Source of the DNA: Molossus alvarezi
Lineage: Eukaryota; Chordata; Mammalia; Chiroptera; Molossidae
Direction: 5' to 3'
DNA: 64,000 nucleotides
Assembly: GCA_037176705.1 (NCBI GenBank)
Contig: CM073885.1
Location: forward strand, 160,198,290 to 160,262,289
Below the pieces are notes generated by a model, which was given only the letters and a program-made list of their open reading frames with translations, did not search any database and was not told the DNA's origin. A program made the position numbers and the translations under genes. This document shows, piece after piece, positions 38,457 to 52,003 of this stretch (positions are counted from its first letter, which is position 1; every line of letters begins with the position of its first letter).

Positions 38457-39467
38457 AGTTTACTTTATCATTTTGCTTGTGGGTGCATACACCTACGTAT
38501 ACACAGCCAATTAATTTGTGGTTGGATAAAAATAATGTAGATACAAAATGAAACTGTCCCTTTTCTGTTGGACTTATAGCCTTTGGTCTCCTCACATCCC
38601 ATAAATCTTTTAATTGGCCAAGTTTTTTTCATTCCGAGTTTTCTCACATCCTACAAAGTAGCTTAATTTGTAACTACTCCTCCTGTCATTTCCCACATGG
38701 CTACTTGCCTTGAACCACAATTTCTAGCAGCTGAAGAGATGTCTTAGTCACGTAGTGTTAAAAGTACGGAGCAGAGCACAGCTCACAGAGCCCTGTGGCA
38801 ACTAAGACGAAGCCTCGAGGAAACAGCACCAAAGGCACTGGATGCTGTGTGATCTGGATGGAGTGTGCGTGTGGTTTTGAAGGATCCTGATCTAAACATA
38901 ATGTGTTGGGGAAAGAAGTCCCATTGATTTTAACCTTTTAAAAACACTTCTATTTTTTTTTCTAACTTTATTTTGAAAAATTTTTAAACAGTCATGAGTC
39001 TGGATTCCCCAGTTTGTTAACACTTTGCCACATTTACACCCTTGCTGCCCCCCACCCCACTCTCTCTGTTGGTGTGTGTCACCAACCCCTTACCCCTATT
39101 TGAGAGTCAGCCGACACTTTACTAACCTTTCAGCACGTATCACTGGAGAATGGACATTCTCCTGTATAACTACAATACGAGTCCCACACTCAGGAAATTT
39201 ATCACAGATATGATGCTATTGGGTATCATGTGGTCCACATTCAGTTTTCCTCAGTTGTCCCGTTAGCATCCTTTATAGCTTGTGGAGGGGAAGCAGGGTA
39301 TCCAGGAATTCATGAAGAATGCTTAAAGAGTCCTCTTTAGTCTCTTTTGATGTAGATCACATCTGTGGCCTTTTGCTTTTCTTCCATCACGTTGATACTT
39401 TGGAGATTCCAGGATAGTAGTTTTACAGGAATTTCCTCACTTTGGAATTATCTAATTGTTTCCTCAT
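38457..39467. other. Intron 9, unassigned
   Basis: No gene is visible. The last part (38930-39420) may be an old L1 3' fragment, but I could not place it. Confidence 0.4.
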
Positions 39468-39480
39468 GTCTCCATTTTTT

Positions 39481-39892
39481 TTTCTTGAAATCTTTATTAA
39501 TTTATTTTTGTTACAGATGTTTCTCCTTTTCCCCCCATTGACACCTTCCTCTGACGCCCTTCCCCCCAGCATTGTTGCCTGTGTCCATTAGTTATTCTTC
39601 TATGCATAAGTTCTTTAATTTATCTCTTCTCTGAAATTTGTCAGTCTGAACCCTACTTCTGTGTCTCTAGGTCTGTTTTTTTCATCACCTTATTTTGTTT
39701 GTTATATTAGACAAATAAGTGAGATCATGTGATACTTGTCTTTCTCTGCTTGGCTTATTTCACTTAGCATAACACTCTCCAGGTCCCTCCATGTTGTCTC
39801 AAAGGATAAGAGATCTTTCTTTCTTACAGCTGCATAGTACTCCATTGTGTATATGTACCACAGCTTTTTTTATCCATTCATCTGTTGATGAC
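39481..39892 (-). mobile_element. 5'-truncated L1, antisense
   Basis: L1 3' end of the same family as the one at 1615-2108, sharing cataagttctttaatttatc and ctgcatagtactccattgtg. The flanks GTCTCCATTTTTT (39468-39480) and GTGTCCATTTTTT (39893-39905) are a 13-bp duplication with one mismatch. Confidence 0.88.
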
Positions 39893-40011
39893 GTGTCCAT
39901 TTTTTGTTCATGTCTGAAAACTTATCTACTTTTGTTAGTGAGATCCAGCCTACAAGTATATTTGTTGAAAATGTTGAACTGCTTTTCTATATTTTTAAAT
40001 ATATTTTTTAG

Positions 40012-40149
<138 letters not shown>

Positions 40150-40560
40150 TAAGAAAGCAATGTCACAGTTCTTCTGAGAGAAACCTTGCTTTGAGGTAAA
40201 TTGTCTGATTTTAGTTTAAATGCAATCTAGCCTAAGCCCAAGAAGAGGATATAATTGTGGAAAATACCTTCTGAAATTTAAACTCAATTTAAACTAAAGA
40301 GAAGCTGCTTCGAAACCTATCTCATGGCTAATATCAGCCAGTCTTTCCTGAGGCCTCTCTAGTTGGATAAATGGTTGTAAACTGAAGGTATGTTGCTTGG
40401 CAAGGAGTTATGGACTGATATCGGAGGGAACAGAGCCCTTAGCGAAGTAGAGGAGTACCATAATGATCATCATTTTGGGGCAACATTTCCTTAATACTGG
40501 CTGTTCAGAATGTCTGCAGATATTTATATTTCTGGAAAGAGTGTTCCAGGGAGAAATTCT

Positions 40561-40811
40561 TTTTTTTTTAATCCTCACCTGAGGACACTTTTCCATTCCT
40601 TGTTCAGATAGAGTGGGAGGGAGAGAGAGAGAGGAAGAGAGAAAGAGAAATATCGATGTGAGAGAGACACATTGAGTGGCTGCCACCCGCACCACCCGAC
40701 CAGGGTCAGGGACAAACTGCAACCGAGGTACATGCCCTTAGTGGGAACCGAACCCGGGTCTCTCTGGACCACAGGCCGATGCTCTAACCGCTGAGCCAAA
40801 CCAGCCAGGGC
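40561..40811 (-). mobile_element. Ves SINE, long-tail type
   Basis: Antisense, complete, 121 bp before exon 11. The flanks share GAAATTCTT and GGAATTCTT. Confidence 0.93.
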
Positions 40812-40896
40812 ATGGAATTCTTGATTGTTGGGCATTTTTACTGGAATAGCCTAAATAGAAAGGCTCAAAATTTAGAACTTAGCTTAGTTTTGATAA

Positions 40897-41535
<639 letters not shown>

Positions 41536-41705
41536 GGGAGAGAGAGAAACATTGATATGAGAGAGAAACATCAATTGCCTGCCTCCTGCACGGCCCCTAC
41601 TGAGGATCAAGCCCACAACCCGGGCATGTGCCCTGACTGGGAATCGAACTGGGACCTCTCAGTTCATGGTTTGATGCTCAGTCCACAGAGCCACACCAGC
41701 TGGGC
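41536..41705 (-). mobile_element. Ves SINE, short-tail type, tail truncated
   Basis: Antisense. The tail and part of the CT-rich body are missing. The head end is cacagagccacaccagctgg. Confidence 0.87.
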
Positions 41706-42204
41706 TACTTTATGGTACTTTTTATATAGAAAGTTGACCTGCTAGAATGGGAACTTGATATGTGTAATTTATTTGCAAAATTCTCATGCATTTCCAAAGT
41801 AAATGCTAGAGCAAGTGCAGAGATTCAGTAATTTCACATACTGGAGAAAAAACAATATAAAAGCAGGGTTTTTTTATGACACTTTACGTCATATATAATT
41901 TTAGTTTTGCCATTTCTGCACTTAAAAATCCATTTCCCTGATAACTGTTGTTTTTGTATTTGGGGTACATGGATACAGCCCTGCATCAGTGAGCCATGGG
42001 TGTGTTAATGATTTGAACAGGTGGATACTTCCGGAACTCCATGTAGCGGCATTCTTATTAAGTCAGCCATAGTATTCTGAATAATTCTTCATCATATTAT
42101 CAAAATATCCCAATGATCTCTCTATTAAATAACTGACCTTGACTTTCAGGTTCAAATAGGTTATCAGAGAGTGACTTGGGAGTAATCCATTTTGGTGGTA
42201 TAAT
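41706..42204. other. Intron 11, unassigned
   Basis: AT-rich, with no gene or clear repeat. Confidence 0.4.
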
Positions 42205-42218
42205 TTAATTGTTTTCTT

Positions 42219-42468
42219 TCTTTTTTCTTTTTAAATTCTCACTCAAGTACATTTTTCCATTTTTCGTTCAGATAGAATGGGAGGGAGAGAGAGGAAGAGA
42301 GAGAAAAACATTGACATGAAAGGGACACATCAAGTGTCCGCCTCCCGCACAACCCAACCAGGGCCCGGGACAAACCACATCTGAGGTACGTGCCCTTCGC
42401 GGAATCAGAACCCGGTCTCTCTGGACCGCAGGCTGACGCTCTAACTGCTGAGCCAAACTGGCCAGGGC
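42219..42468 (-). mobile_element. Ves SINE, long-tail type
   Basis: Antisense. Target-site duplication TTA(A/G)TTGTTTTCTT lies at 42205-42218 and 42469-42482. Confidence 0.94.
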
Positions 42469-42575
42469 TTAGTTGTTTTCTTCATCAATGTCTCCTGAGT
42501 CGTAGGTTGTCGTCAAAGCCCCTTCCTGGTGATTTGTCCTTGGTGTAGTATCTCGCTCAGCATCAGGGTCCCTTT

Positions 42576-42830
42576 TTCTTTTCTTAAATCTTCATCCAAG
42601 AATACTTTTTTATTATTTTTTTATTTATTTTTTTTTTAGATAGAGTGGAAGGGAGTGAGGGAGAAAGAAAAAACATCCATGTGAGAATGTGAGACACACA
42701 TTGATTGGTTGCCTCCTGCATGACCCCAACCAGGGCCTGCAACGCAGGTACATGCCCTTGACCAGGAATCAAACCGGAGACCCCTGGGTCCATGGGCTGA
42801 TGCTCTAACCATTGAGCAAACTGTTCTGGT
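42576..42830 (-). mobile_element. Ves SINE, long-tail type
   Basis: Antisense, diverged. Target-site duplication CAG(G/A)GTCCCTTT lies at 42564-42575 and 42831-42842. Confidence 0.9.
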
Positions 42831-42842
42831 CAGAGTCCCTTT

Positions 42843-43293
42843 GTTTTGATTGACAGAGTAGCCTTTATGTCTCAGCCACAAGGAGGGCATCTAATCAGGG
42901 GAAAAGGGAAGGGTAAGCTTTTTTCAATGAAATATACTCCTGTCTTATTTCTCTTCTTCAGGAGGGTTAATAGCCAAGTTAGGAAGCATAAGCCTTTGTG
43001 GGACTGGATAAAATTACCTCCCAGTAAGGATGTATTTCCCTGCCACTTGAGTAGAGACCATTGACCTACCTCCTCTCTTCCAATTCTCCTTAGATGAGAG
43101 CCAGTTATGACACACAGAGTAGGATTACTCTGAGCTCTCCTTAGTCATCTTCTTTCACAGTATTTAGAGAGAGATAGGCTCTCCTGAAAATTGATTTAAT
43201 TACTATGCCTATATCCTATATATAGAACATGAACTATAATTACAAATGTAAATAGTAGGTTTAAATATCATTTCCTTTCAGTTTTTTCTAAAT
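42843..43293. other. Intron 11, unassigned
   Basis: No gene or clear repeat. Confidence 0.4.
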
Positions 43294-43294
43294 A

Positions 43295-44148
43295 CATTTG
43301 ATCTTTTTTTTAAAATCCTCACCAGAGGATATTTTTCCATTTATCTTCAGATAGAGTGGGAGGGAGAAAGGGAGAGATAGAGAGAAGAAGAAACATTGAT
43401 TTGAGAGGAATATATCGACTGGTTGCCTCCTGCATGACCTCGACCAGGGCCAGTGACAGAACTGCAACTGAGGTTCATGCCCTTGATCAGAATCAAACCT
43501 GCAACTCTTTGGTCCCTGGGCCGACACTCTAACTGCTGAGCCAAACCAGCCAGGGCACAGTTGACCTTCTTTATTCATGGATTGTAAGTCCCACATCGAT
43601 GCAAGCAGCGCTCTGTGGTAATTTGCAGACATGCACAATAGAGCAGTGAACAATTGCAGCTGCCTGACATGCACATTCTCATCTCAGGTCCAACACGGCA
43701 GCATTCTGCCTTCTCAGAGTGTCCCTTTTGCAGTCTATGTAGTGCTGCATTTCTCATGTTTGTGCCTTTGTTGGTGATGTCACTGTTTAAAGTGACCCCT
43801 AAGCATAGCACTGAAGTACTGTCTAGTGTCCTTAGGTGCCAGAAGGCTGGCGTGTATGTTATGGAGAAAATACATGTGTTTGATAAGCTTCATTCATTCA
43901 GACATGAGTTATAGTGCTGCTGTTGGCCATCCATTCAGTGTTAATGAACCAACTATATATTAGATAAGGTATCTTTAAAAAGAACCACACATAAAACAGG
44001 GTGATGTATGGATGGGCTGATAAAAACACTGTGATCAGAGGTTCACAAAGGTTTACATTTCCTCTAGAAGTAGTTGTTCAGTGTTCGCTAATTCAGGGCT
44101 CAAGGTGACTTTATGAGTAGAACTACTGTAAGTAGGGAGAATTGACTG
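43295..44148 (+). mobile_element. Tigger (pogo-type) DNA transposon, non-autonomous, SINE in its left end
   Basis: The right end GGGAGAATTGACTG is the reverse of the Tigger start. The inside (agcatagcactgaagtactg, ctttaaaaagaaccacacat, gttcagtgttcgctaattca) follows Tigger. The left end begins after TA at 43293-43294 and is split by the SINE at 43307-43556, resuming as CAGTTGACCTTCTTTATTCA at 43558. The TA after the right end has become TG. Confidence 0.8.
43307..43556 (-). mobile_element. Ves SINE, long-tail type, inside the Tigger terminus
   Basis: Antisense. Its duplication is the start of the Tigger inverted repeat: ACATTTGATCTTT (43294-43306) and ACAGTTGACCTTC (from 43557). Confidence 0.92.
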
Positions 44149-45040
44149 TGTTAAAGAATTGTTTTAAGGCAGGCACCTGACAAAAGGACATCAAGTTGCC
44201 CTATACAAGTGAGAGGGGGTGCCCTTCTTTCAACTGGGTGTCTCCTGTAGTGACTTCAGCTCTGAGTAGAATAAGTGAATCATTTGTGGTACAGGCTTGG
44301 CCTTACTTTTTATCCTTATTCCCTTCAAAAGCCTCCGAGTTCTACCAGCCTCAGCTTTGGGTTGATTATGCAAATCATACAGGTTGTAGACAGGTAAATA
44401 ATTGATTTCTATTTGCATGCCTGCTCTGAAAAGTATAAAGGAAATTGTTTATGAAAATATTTAAAGAATGGATCTTTATGTCTTTTCCTAATCTTACCCT
44501 AATCTTAATTAGGGTAGCCACTTTATTTTAACATGAAGTTATTGATAATTCCTGGGTCTTAGCTCTATTGATTTGGTCCTTTGAGAAAGTTGAGCACTAA
44601 TAATTACCTTATACCTCAATCTCCCCATTTGCAGAAGGAAATAAAAAGCTTTGTGTTGTCATTATCAGCTTTGCAATGGATAATTTTATTGAATATTTAA
44701 CCATGCCAGCCAGGTACTAGGCTTAGCTCATTTATACTTTTAGATAAAGAATTGAAGACTTAGAGACTTGAGGTAACAACTGAGATCATAGGCTCACCAA
44801 GATCTAGTCAGTTGAAGTTTGTCTGGGTTGTAGAGATGTTTTGGGGAATAGTGACCAAGTTCCTCTGTTTAGCATTCTGAGTTTTGTAGGAAATCAAGGT
44901 ATTCGTGAAATGTTGCATGTAATTGTCCTTGTTTAGGTTAGAATATATTTGCAACAAATCAAGCAGCCTCAAAGATATAATTCCCTTGGTATTACTAACA
45001 ATGATGCAAGTGGAAAGAAATGTGATTCTTTTTCTCTCTT
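44149..45040. other. Intron 11, unassigned
   Basis: No gene or repeat recognised between the Tigger copy and the next SINE. Confidence 0.4.
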
Positions 45041-45252
45041 TTTTAAAAATATTTTTTCTTTTTGATTTTAGAGAGAGAGAGGGAGAGGGAGAAATAGAAA
45101 CATCAATGAGAGAGAACATCATTGGCCACCTCTTGCATGCCCCCTATTGGGGATTGGACACACAACCTGAACATGTGCCCTGACTGGGAATTGAACCGGC
45201 AACCTTTTGGTGCATAGGTTGATGGTCAACCAGTGAGCCACACCGGCTGGGC
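45041..45252 (-). mobile_element. Ves SINE, short-tail type
   Basis: Antisense, at the 3' end of the long L1. The head end is accagtgagccacaccggct then gggc. Confidence 0.92.
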
Positions 45253-46080
45253 TATTTTTCTTTTTTAATTAAATTTATTGCAGTGACAGTGGTTAATAGG
45301 ATCATATAGGTTTCAAGTGTACCTGTCCATGATACATGATCTGTAGCATATTGCATTGTGTGCCCACCACCCAAAGTCAAACCATTTTCTGTCACAATAT
45401 ATTAGGCCCCCTTTACCTGCCCCCCAACAACCACCACACTGCTGTCTGTGTCCACAAGTTTTAGTTTTATATCCCACATATGAGTGAAATCATATGGTTC
45501 CTAGCTTTTTCTGACTGACTTATTTTGATTAGCATATTCTCAAGGTCCATCCATGTTGTTGCAAATAGTAGTTATTTTGTCTTTTCTTGTGGCTGAGTAG
45601 TATTCCATTGTGTACATGTACCACATCTTTTTATCCAGTCCTCTATCGAAGGACTCTTTGGTTGTGTCCATGTCTAGGCCACTGAATAATGCCACAATGA
45701 ACATAGGGGTGCATATATCTTTGCAAATAAATGTTTTTGAGTTTCTTGGATAGAAAACTAGGAGAGGGATTGCTGGGTCATATGGTAAGTCTGTTCTTAA
45801 TTTTTTGAGGAACCACCAGACTATTTTCCTTAGTGGCTGCATCAGTTTACACTTCCACCAGCAGTGAATGAGGGTTCCCTTTTCTCCACATCTTCTCCAA
45901 CACTTGTTACTACTTGTCTTGTTGATAATAGCCATTCTAACAGGAGTGAGGTGGTATCTCATTGTAGTTTTGATTTGCATTTCCCTAAAAGGGAATGAAG
46001 TTGAACATCTTTTCTTATAACTGTTGGCCATGTGTATGTCTTCTTGGGAGAGGTGTCTGTTTAGGTCTTCTGCTCATTTT

Positions 46081-46361
46081 GTTTATTTATTTATTTAATT
46101 TAAAATCCTCACCCAAGGATATTTTTCCATTTATCTTCAGATAGAATAGGAGGGAGGGAGAGAGGAGGAGAGAGAGAGAGAGAGAGAAGCAGAAACAGAA
46201 ACATCAATGTGAGAGAGACACATCAACTGGCCACCTCCCACACGACACCGACCAGAGTCCGGGATGAAACGCAACTGAGCTGCATGCCCCTGACTGAAAT
46301 CAAACCCACAACTCTGGTCTGCAGGCCGACTCTCTAACCGCTGAACCAAACTGGCCAGGGC
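46081..46361 (-). mobile_element. Ves SINE, long-tail type, in the L1
   Basis: Antisense. Flanks TCTTCTGCTCATTTT and TCTTCTGACCATTTT form a duplication with two mismatches. Confidence 0.93.
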
Positions 46362-47066
46362 TCTTCTGACCATTTTAATTGGATTGTTTGTTTGTTTAGT
46401 ATTGAGTTTTATGAGTTCTTTAAATATTTTGTGTATTAACCCCTTGTTGGAGCTGTGGTTTGCAAATATCTCCCATTTGGTCAGTTGCCTTTTTGTTCTG
46501 TTGTTGGTTTCTGTTGCTGTGCTGAAGCTTTTTAGTTTCATATAGTCCCATGTATTTATTTTTGCCTTTATTTCCCTTGCCTTTGGGTTCAAATTCATGA
46601 AATGTTCTCTACGACCAAGGTCCATAAGTTTAGTACCTATGTTTTTATGTAATTTATTGTGTCAGATCTTATATTTAGGCCTTTGATCCATTTTGAATTA
46701 ATTTTTGTATGTGGGGAAAAACTGTAATCTAGTTTCATTCTGTTGCATGTGGCTTTCCAATTTTCCCAGCACCATTTATTGAAGAGCGTTCTTGTCTCCA
46801 TTGTGTGTTTTTGGCTCCTTTATCAAAAATAATTTGTCCATACACAAGTGGTTTTATTTCAGGGCTTTCAATTCTGTTTCATTGGTCTGTGTGTCTGTTT
46901 TTCTGCCAGTACCATGCTGTTTTGATTCTTGTAGCTCTGTAGTATAATTTAAAGTCAGGTAGCCTGTTACCCCTGGCTTCATTCTTTTTTCTCAGGATTG
47001 CCTTGGCTGTTTGGGATCTTTTGTGGTTCCATACAAATCTGATGATTTTTTGTTTTATTTCTTTAA

Positions 47067-47277
47067 CATTTTTTTTTTCTTTATTGGTTTTAGAGAGAGA
47101 GGAAGGGCGAGGGAGAGATAGAAACATCAATGAGAGAGAACATCAATTGGCCGCCTCCTGCATGCCCCCCACTGGGGATCAGGCCCACAACCTGGGCATG
47201 TATCCTGACCAGGAATTGAACCGGCAACCTCTTGGTGCATGGGTTGATGCTCAACCACTGAGCCATACCGGCCGTAC
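47067..47277 (-). mobile_element. Ves SINE, short-tail type, in the L1
   Basis: Antisense. Target-site duplication TGTTT(T/A)ATTTCTTTAA lies at 47051-47066 and 47278-47293. Confidence 0.95.
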
Positions 47278-47586
47278 TGTTTAATTTCTTTAAAAAAATG
47301 ATATTGGGATTTTGATGGGGATTGCATTAAATCTGTATAGTGCTTTGGGTAATATGGCCTTTTCAACTATGTTGACTCTTCCAATCCATGTACATGGAAT
47401 ATCTTTCCATTTTGTTGTATATTTTTCTATCTCTTTTAATAATGCTCTGTAGTTTTTAGTATATAGGTCCTTCACGTCCTTTGTTATTTCCAGGTATTTT
47501 ATTCTTTTGGTTGCTATTGCAAAAGGAATTTTTTTTTCATTTCTTTTTCTGAAGTTTGTTAGGATATAGGAAAGCAGATTTGTGTA

Positions 47587-48085
47587 CAGTCGTCCCTCAC
47601 CACTTTGTGCTTTGACTTTTGTGGCTTCACTCTATCGCGGTTTTTTCTTTTTCTTTTTTTTTTTTTTTTATCCTCACCCGAGGACATTTTTCCATTTTTT
47701 GTTCAGGTACAGTGGGGGGGAGAGAGAGGAACAGAGAGAGAGAGAGAAACATCGATGTGAAAGGGACACATCGAGTGGCTGCCACCCGCACAACCGACCA
47801 GGGCCGGGGACAAACAGCAACCGAGGTACGCGCCCCTAGCGGAACCGAACCGGGTCTCTCAGGACTGCAGGCCGACGCTCTAACCGCTGAGCCAAACCGG
47901 CCAGGGCTATCGCGGTTTTTTCAAATACTGTCCTATATTGGGAAAAACTGAGATAGAGGGAAGCTGCAAACGTTGAAGTGAAGTGGTGAGGGATGACTGT
48001 ATAAATAAAGAATCCTACTTCGTGGAAATTCATTTATCGTGGTAGAGTCTGGAACTGATTAACCACGATAAACGAGGGCTGACTG
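47587..48085. mobile_element. Tigger/pogo-like composite DNA transposon in the L1
   Basis: It begins CAGTCGTCCCTCACC and ends GAGGGCTGACTG, with TA on both sides (47585-47586 and 48086-48087) that is single in L1. An internal copy of the left end in reverse (gtggtgagggatgactg) stops at 47999 and is also followed by TA. A Ves SINE lies at 47648-47906. Confidence 0.75.
47648..47906 (-). mobile_element. Ves SINE, long-tail type, in the Tigger-like element
   Basis: Antisense. A perfect 16-bp duplication CTATCGCGGTTTTTTC lies at 47632-47647 and 47907-47922. Confidence 0.96.
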
Positions 48086-49324
48086 TACATTGATTTTGTA
48101 TCCTGCAACTTTACTGTATTTTTTATTGTTTCTAATAGTTTTTTGGTAGAGTCTTTAGGATTTTCTATATACATAATCATGTCATCTGCAAAAACTGGCA
48201 CTTTTACTTTTTCCTTCCCAATTTGGATGCATTTATTTCTTTCTCTTGTCTGATTGTTCTGGTAGGACTTCAGAGCTGTGTTGAATAAGAGTGGTGAGAG
48301 TGGGCTTCTTTGTCTTATTCCTGATTTTAGAGGAAAAGCTTTCAGTTTTTCAACATTGAGTATGATGTTTGCTGAGGGTTTGTGATATATGGCCTTTATA
48401 ATATTGAGTTATTTTTCTTCTGTACCTATTTTATTGAGTGTTTTAATCATAAGTGGATGTTGTATCTTATCAGATGGTTTTTCTATATCTATTGATAAGA
48501 TCATATGATTTGTATCCTTTGTTTTGTTAATGTGGTCTATAACACTGATTGATTTGTGTTGTTGAACCATCCTTGTGTCCTTGGAATGAACCCCACTTGA
48601 TCATGATGTATTATTTTTTTAATGTATTGTATTCAATTTGCTGGTATTTTGTATACGATTTTCGCATTTGTATTCATCAGAGATATCGGTCTGTGGTTTT
48701 CTTTTTCTGGATTGTCCTCGCCAGGTTTTGGTATCAGGGTTATGGTGACCTCATAAAATGTGTTAGGAAGTATTGCCTCTTCTTCAGTATTTTGGAAGAG
48801 TTTGAGAAGGATAGGTATCAATTTTTTTTTGAATGTTTGGTAGAATTCACTAGTGAAGCCATCTGGTCCTGGACTTTTATTTTCTGGGAGGTTTTTGATG
48901 GTTGTTTCAATTTCTTCACTGTTGATCGGTCTATTTAGATCTTCCAATTCTTTATGATTCAGTCTAGAAGATTATATATTTCTAGGAACTTAATCCATTT
49001 CTTCTTGGTTATTGAATTTGGTGGCATATGGTCTTTCATAGCATTCTAGTGTGATCCTTTGTGTATCTGTGATGTCTGTGGTAACTTCTCTTTCATTTCT
49101 GATTGTTTATATAAGTCTTTTCTCTTTTTTCCTCAGTCTGACCAGGGGTTTGTCAATTTCATTAATCTTTTCAAAGAACCAGCTGTTTGTTGTATTAATT
49201 TTTTTTTTGTATAGTCTTTTTGTTTTTTATGTCTTTCAGTTCTGCTCTAATTTTCATTATTTCCTTTCTTCTTCTGACTTTGTGTTGCTTCTGTTCTTTT
49301 TCTAGTTCTTCGTGATATGTTATG

Positions 49325-49512
49325 GTCCGGCCTGTGTGGCTTAGTTGAGCATCATCCCATGCACCAAGGGGTTGCTAGTTTGTTTCCCGGTCAGGACACA
49401 TGCCTTGGTTTCAGGCTCGATCCTCAGTGGGGGGCTTGCGGGAGGCAGCCAATCGATGTTTCTCTATTTCCCTTCCTCTCTCTGAAATCAATAAAAACAT
49501 TTTTTAAAAAAA
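49325..49512 (+). mobile_element. Ves SINE, short-tail type, in the L1
   Basis: Sense to the gene, from tccggcctgtgtggcttag to a gaaatcaataaaaacat tail. Confidence 0.9.
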
Positions 49513-50410
49513 CATATAATGTTAGATTGTTTACTTGGGATTTCTCATTTCTAGAGATAGGCCTATAATATATAAAATTCCCTCTTATTACTGCTTTTGC
49601 TGCATCCCAGAAGTTTTGATATGTTGTATTGTCATTCTCATATATATCTTTTGATTTCACCTTTTATTTCTTCTTTGACCCAGTCACTTTTTAGTAGTAT
49701 GTTTTTTTAATTTCGAAATATTTGTGGGTTCCTTTTTTGCAGTTGATTTCTAATTTTAAAGCATTGTGGTCAGAGAATATGCTTGGTGTATTTTCAGTCT
49801 TCTTGAATTTGTTGAGGCTAGTTTTGTGACCCAACATATGATCTCTCCTTGAGAGTGTACCATGTGCACTAGAAAAGAATGTATAAACTGAGGTTCTTGG
49901 ATGAAAGGCTTTGTAAATGTCCATTATGTCCATTTGGTCTAATGTGTCATTTAAAGCTGATATTTGATTATTAATTTTCTGTTTGGGTGATCTGTCTAGA
50001 ATTGTCAATGGAGTATTAGGTCCCCAACTGTGATTGTGTTTTTGTCATATTCTCCCTTTAGTTCTTGTAGTACTTGCTTTATATATTTTGCTGCTACCTG
50101 ATTGGGTGCATATATATTAAGAAGTGTTATGTTTTCTTGATATAGTGTCCCTTTTATCATTATAAATTGTCTATTTTTGTCTTATCTTTAAATGTGTTTT
50201 GCCATAAATAAGTATGACTACACTTGCTTTTCTGTGGATGTTATTTGCTTGGAGAATCACCTTCCACCCTTTTACTTTGAATCAAACTTTGTCTTTGCAG
50301 CTTAGTTGTGTCTCCTGAAGGCAGCATATGATTGGGTTTTGTTTTTTAATCCACTCTGCTACTCTGTGCCTCTTTATTGCTGAATTCAGTCCATTTACAT
50401 TTAGGGTAAT

Positions 50411-50630
50411 ATTATTTATTTTTTATAATTTTTCTTTATTGATTTTAGAGAGTAAGGGAGAGGGAGAGAGATAGAGACATCAATGAGAAAGAACATCGAT
50501 TGGCTGCCTCCTGCATGCCCTTCACTGGGGATCAGGCCCACAACCTGGGCATGTGCCTGGACTGGAATTTGAACTGGCGACCTCTTGGTTCATGGGTTGA
50601 CGCTCAACCACTGAGCCATACTGGCTGGGA
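50411..50630 (-). mobile_element. Ves SINE, short-tail type, in the L1
   Basis: Antisense. Target-site duplication TAGGGTAAT lies at 50402-50410 and 50631-50639. Confidence 0.93.
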
Positions 50631-50871
50631 TAGGGTAATTATTGATGTATGAGGATTTTCTATAGCCATTTTACCTTTTGCTTTCTGGTAGCTCTGTGCC
50701 TCCATAGGTTCTTTTCCTTTGTGTTTCTGTCTGTTTTTTTTGTTTAGTGGTGTTACATACTTCTTTCTGTTTCCTCTTTTTTTAAGCTATTTCTTGGTTT
50801 GGGGCTTTTTGTGTGTGTTTACCATTAGGTTTATGAAAAAGAAAGTTTCATATATACTGTAGTCCTTTTTC

Positions 50872-51118
50872 TTTTCTTTTTTTTATCCTCACCTGAGGAT
50901 ATTTTTCCATTTTTTGTTCAGATAGAGTGGGAGGGAGAGAGAGGAAGAGAGAAAGAAACACCGATGTGAAAGGGACGCATCAAGTGGCTGCCTCCCATAT
51001 GACCCAACCAGGGCCAGGGACAAACTGCAACCGAGGTATGTGTCCTTAGCAGGAACTGAACCCAGGTCTCTTTGGACCATGGGCCGACGCTCTAACCACT
51101 GAGCAAAACTGGCCAGGG
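50872..51118 (-). mobile_element. Ves SINE, long-tail type, in the L1
   Basis: Antisense. Flanks CTGTAGTCCTTTTT and CTGTAGTCTTTTTT form the duplication. Confidence 0.94.
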
Positions 51119-51395
51119 CTGTAGTCTTTTTTTTTTTTAATGCATCTGATCTCCACCCTCCTTTGCAAATTCAGACCTTTACCCTCTCCCATTTTATGTT
51201 TTTCAAAATTATCCGTTTATGCTGTAAGTTTGTTGTTGACCTTACACGTAGTTTTGTGACCTTTTGTTCTTTGTTTCGAGTAGAATAACCCCCTTGAGTA
51301 TTCTCTGCAATGTAGGTCTTCTGGTGATAAATTCCCTCAGCTGCTGTATGTCTGGAAGTCTTTATTTCTTCTTCATAATTAAAGGGTAATTTTGT

Positions 51396-51618
51396 GCCCT
51401 GGCCAGTTTGGCTCAGCAGTTAGAGCATTGGCACGAAGACCAGAGTTGTGGATTTGATTCCTGTCAATGGCATGTACCTCTGTTGCAGTTCAGTCCCTGG
51501 CTCCAGTAGGGGTCGTATGGGAGGCAACCAGTTGATGTGTCTCCCTCACTCCTACTCTATCTAAAGATAAATGGAAAAATATCCTCAGGTGAGGATTTAA
51601 AAAAACAAGTAAATAAAT
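51396..51618 (+). mobile_element. Ves SINE, long-tail type, in the L1
   Basis: Sense to the gene. Target-site duplication AAAGGGTAA(T/C)TTTG lies at 51381-51394 and from 51619. Confidence 0.93.
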
Positions 51619-52003
51619 AAAGGGTAACTTTGCTGGATATATTATTCTTGGCTGGTAGATTCTCTCAGTAGTTTAAATATTTGATTCTATTCTCTTCAGA
51701 CTTATAGAGTTTCTGCTGAGAAGTCCCATGATAACCTAATGGGCTTTCCTTTATAGGTTAACTTTCTCCTTTTCCCTGGCTGCCTTAAGACTTGTCAATA
51801 ATTTTTGACAGTTTAACACAATTTGCCTTCGAGAAGGCCTCTTTGGATTGAGGTAACTAGGTGTTCTGTTTGTTTCTTGGATTTGAGGATCTAGTTTTTT
51901 CCACAGGTTTGGGAAGTTCTCATCAACTACAATATTTGTATTGTATAGGCTCTGTTTCTTTTCCCCTCTCTTTCTTCTTCTTCTGGTATGCCTATTATTC
52001 TTT

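Noticed and set aside
45540..50008. Several minus-strand frames of 100-160 codons
   Set aside because: They are broken pieces of L1 ORF2 (endonuclease, reverse transcriptase, C-terminus), not cellular genes.
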